Source: Boswellia sacra
Lineage: Eukaryota > Streptophyta > Magnoliopsida > Sapindales > Burseraceae
NCBI GenBank assembly: GCA_013180625.2
Contig: SNVD02014843.1
Span: 30,218 to 94,217, forward strand
Reading direction: 5' to 3'
DNA: 64,000 bases
The notes below the pieces were generated by a model, which was given only the letters and a program-made list of their open reading frames with translations, was not told where the DNA came from and made no database searches. The position numbers and the translations under genes were made by a program. This document shows positions 61,289 through 64,000 of this stretch, one piece after another (within the stretch, counting starts at the first letter, position 1; the number at the start of each line of letters is the position of its first letter).

Positions 61289-61493
61289 CGGTTAGGTTCT
61301 ATAACGCCTTTTTTTAACACAAATTCTGAGTCATTGGATTAACCAACTTTTAATGGTTAAGATTCAATCTAATATGTATAATTAATGAACATTGACAATG
61401 ATAATTGTTATATTTAATTATAACTGTTGAAAACATGTTAATTTAATAACTTATAATTTGTGTTAAAAAAGTGGTGTCTTAGAACTTGCCCTA
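61289..61493. mobile_element. Small MITE with 8 bp target duplication
   Basis: 205 bp flanked by TTAAATAT (61281-61288 and 61494-61501), with imperfect inverted ends of about 38 bp sharing TTTTTTAACACAAATT. The 8 bp duplication fits a Mutator- or hAT-type non-autonomous element. Confidence 0.7.
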
Positions 61494-61894
61494 TTAAATA
61501 TATATTTTAATAAGATGAGTAATATCATATACCTTTACTCAGCTAGAAAAATTAGCTTCAAATATTACTAAAAAAAATTGAAGTCAAAGTTCTTGAAATT
61601 AACAGTAAAATGGTATATTGAGTATAGATAAACGCGTAATACTATTTTTATAAACAATCTATACAAATTTACTTATATAAACTGATGCGCCATAATTTGG
61701 TTGGATAAGTGAATTTTAAATTTTAATTACATTATTTAATGTGGATGATATGATAATAATTCAAAAATGTCACATAAATTTGTGTGAGTATGCTTATATG
61801 GATAGTTTATAACGATAACACTACTCTAAAGAAGTAGTAGAGAATTCTGAACATATCAAATGGAAGTGTAGGGAATGTTCTTTATTTGAGAAAA

Positions 61895-63050
61895 TTAAGG
61901 GGCTAATTGTTTTTTAATATGAAGTCTAAATTTAACTAATTCTTAAACTTTAGATCTTTTCGTAATGTTTGTTTTCTTGAGTTAAGACTTAGGGGGTGAT
62001 TTTTTTCCTCTAAAATCTGAATATATATTAATTAAATTGAAATATGAATTATTTTAAACATAAAAATTTGAATGATATATTTATTTTTTTATTTATTTTA
62101 ATATTTGAATTGAAATGCCTGAAAATTAATGATTTTACACGTATATCCTTATTTATATATTTTATTTTTAATTATGATTTTATTTTGCATAGTAAAAATA
62201 TTTGCATACCAAAATTTGTTATCAATTTAATTTATTTAAACGTGTATGATTGGGTAAAGGAGTTATTTTTTCTAAAATAATTTGATATATAAATAAGCTA
62301 AATGACCATAAAATAATTTTAAAAATATATAGAGAATTATAATATAAAATTAGAAGTAAATAATAATGTTCCAAAATTAAAATATTAGGTTTTGCACAAA
62401 TTAATAATAAATGAATTTTATAAGGGGATTTAAGAGAATTAGAGGAGTAATAAATGACTCAGACATTTGCATTCAAATAAAAGTAAGAATTTTTAGCTTT
62501 TTTCATTTAGATGAAAATGTCTTAGAATAAGTCTCAAGTCAAAAAAGCAAAAATCATAAAGGCATCTGAAGTTTGAGAATAAGTTAAATTTAGACTTCAT
62601 ACCAAAAAGCAATCAGTCCCTCAATCTAAGACATTTTCATATGAATGGAAAAAGCTAAAAATTTTAACTTTTATCTGAATGTAAATGACTGAATCGTTTA
62701 TTATTACTCTAATTTTCTTAAATACCCTTATAAAATTTATTTATTACCAATATGTATATAGTCTATTAATTTAATTTTGGTTATATTATTATTTATTTCT
62801 AATTTGACATTATAATTCTCTATATATTTTTAAATATTTTATGGTCATTTAGTTTATTTATATATCAAATTCTTTTAACCAAATTATACACATTTAAATA
62901 AATTAAATTTATATTAAATTTTCGTATGCCAATATTTTATTATGAGAAATAAAATTACAAAAGAAAATAATATATATAAATAGGGATATATGTGTAAAAT
63001 AACTAATTTTCAGACATTTCAATTCAGAATTTAAAATAAAAAATAAATAT
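61895..63050. repeat. AT-rich palindromic (foldback) module
   Basis: 62077-62535 is the inverted counterpart of 62617-63050, separated by a loop of about 80 bp. The loop also contains an inverted partner of 61895-61985 (ATGAAGTCTAAATTTAAC versus GTTAAATTTAGACTTCAT). Probably one MITE family inserted in opposite orientations, or a foldback element. No coding content. Confidence 0.75.
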
Positions 63051-63733
63051 TGTTATGGCCATAATAATATTGGGCCTAATTATTTCTAACACAATAAGCC
63101 CATTACTGTGGTCCATTATTGTGGCCCATTATTTGGGCCCATTATCTGGGTCCCACAATGACCCAGCCCAGATCATTTATCTATAATACGGTAAGCCCAT
63201 TACTATATCTCATTATCTGGGCCCATTACAGTAAGCCCATTACTGTATCTCATTATCTGGGCCCACTATCTGGGTCCCACAATGGCCCAGCCCAGCTCAA
63301 TTGTTTATAAATACGGTAAGCCCATTACCGTATCCCATGATCTGGGCTCATTACAGTAAGCCCATTACTGTAACCCATTACAGTAAGCCCATTACTGTAG
63401 CCCATCATCTGGGCCTATTATCTGGGTCCCACAATGGCCCATCCCGACTCCTATATAAACCCTCCGGAACATTGCTCAAGGTAATGCACACTTTTCTGAA
63501 CTTACTCTCTCTCTAGATTTCCTTTACTTTTGAGAGCCTCTCTCTCTAGGAAATTCTCCCAGAGAATTCTGGAGTGCCGGAAACTGACTTGAGCGTCGGA
63601 GGGTCACCGCCGGCACCACCGCCGGCACCCCTGACTGTTTTTCTTTGCTCGCAGGACTGGACCCGACGTGCCACCCGAGCTCCGACCCGCTTCTCGACCC
63701 GCTTCCCGGCCGTCCGGAAACCGTGCATCAACA
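63051..63733 (+). repeat. 5' LTR of a second Ty3/gypsy element, rich in GGCCCATTA repeats
   Basis: 683 bp, TGTTATGGCC to CATCAACA (TGTT/AACA ends), followed by a primer-binding site. The first 400 bp contain many imperfect copies of AAGCCCATTACTGTA and ATCTGGGCCCATTA. CTATATAAAC at 63451 is a likely TATA box. The GACTTGAGCGTCGGAG motif near 63585 matches the probable solo LTR at 21626-27971. Confidence 0.8.
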
Positions 63734-63735
63734 GT

Positions 63736-63753
63736 TGGCGCCGTCTGTGGGGA
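63736..63753 (+). promoter_or_regulatory. Primer-binding site of the right-hand Ty3/gypsy element
   Basis: TGGCGCCGTCTGTGGGGA, two bases after the LTR, a sequence type frequent in plant Ty3/gypsy elements. Confidence 0.8.
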
Positions 63754-63809
63754 ACGACAATTCAAGCCTCTTTAGTTGTTGCTCCTACCAAAACATATTC
63801 AAACACATC

Positions 63810-64000
63810 ATGAGCCACGAATCCCAACACTCAACCACCCTAGAGGTTGATGAAGAAATCGAGGTCGAAGCACCTCCCCGACGCCGAAGGGTAGTTGATA
63901 CAGGGAGGGCATTAGTGATATCCTCTGGGGTGGGGCCTAACCTCAGGCAACCCCGGCTTCCACTTAGAAGACCGAAGAAGAGCAAGGCGAATCGGTTAAG
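63810..64000 (+). CDS. Start of gag, open at the window edge
   Basis: ATG 63810 opens 63 codons without a stop to the window end. They begin MSHESQHSTTLEVDEEIEVE and then turn basic and Pro-rich (PPRRRRVV, LRRPKKSKANR). Position 57 bp after the primer-binding site supports gag; the conserved capsid-like domain would lie beyond the window. GC content is clearly higher than in the neighbouring sequence. Confidence 0.65.
   Translation, partial: MSHESQHSTTLEVDEEIEVEAPPRRRRVVDTGRALVISSGVGPNLRQPRLPLRRPKKSKANRL

Overview
This is a repeat-rich nuclear segment from a flowering plant, almost certainly a eudicot. The evidence is a broken TIR-NBS-LRR (TNL) resistance-gene locus, a class absent from grasses, plus plant LTR retrotransposons, plant DNA transposons and an integrated plant pararetrovirus. 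I cannot name the species. No host gene in the window looks intact. Almost all coding sequence belongs to mobile or viral elements or to decayed TNL genes. The window is best read as a TNL cluster taken apart by nested insertions. Layout: 1-6172 is a rearranged endogenous caulimovirid (three fragments, one inverted), with a small Harbinger-type element nested at 365-1741. 6690-7176 is an isolated, frameshifted TIR exon on the minus strand. About 7808-33600 is a direct duplication of a roughly 2.9 kb non-coding unit. Copy A (7808-10705) is nearly clean. Copy B (10706-33600) was inflated by a 9.3 kb Mutator-like element (10847-20178), a probable solo LTR (21626-27971) split by a 5.5 kb PIF/Harbinger transposon (21834-27350), and a 3.9 kb hAT transposon (29529-33406). 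Because each unit shows the other's uninterrupted site, most insertion ends and target-site duplications can be read directly. 35379-44430 is a minus-strand NBS-LRR pseudogene whose LRR exon is split by a full-length Ty1/copia element (36155-41764, TSD TTCAG). 45747-60178 is a second tandem duplication (1.43 kb unit) whose second copy was entered by an 11.6 kb Athila-like Ty3/gypsy element (47458-59020, TSD TATAC). 61289-61493 is a small MITE, 61895-63050 an AT-rich palindromic module, and 63051-64000 the 5' LTR, primer-binding site and gag start of another Ty3/gypsy element that runs off the window. The most interesting object is inside the Athila-like element. Downstream of its decayed pol, at 55472-56121, is an intronless gene for a LOG-type cytokinin riboside 5'-monophosphate phosphoribohydrolase, the enzyme that directly activates cytokinins. 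This copy carries a single-base frameshift near its start and is otherwise open. It looks like a cellular hormone-activation gene captured by a retrotransposon. The second most interesting is the Mutator-like element, which carries a DUF1985/Ulp1-type protease gene opposite its transposase and has dense GAGTGTCG-type subterminal arrays at both ends. Element-encoded genes work only within their own element. No operon or host pathway spans the window.
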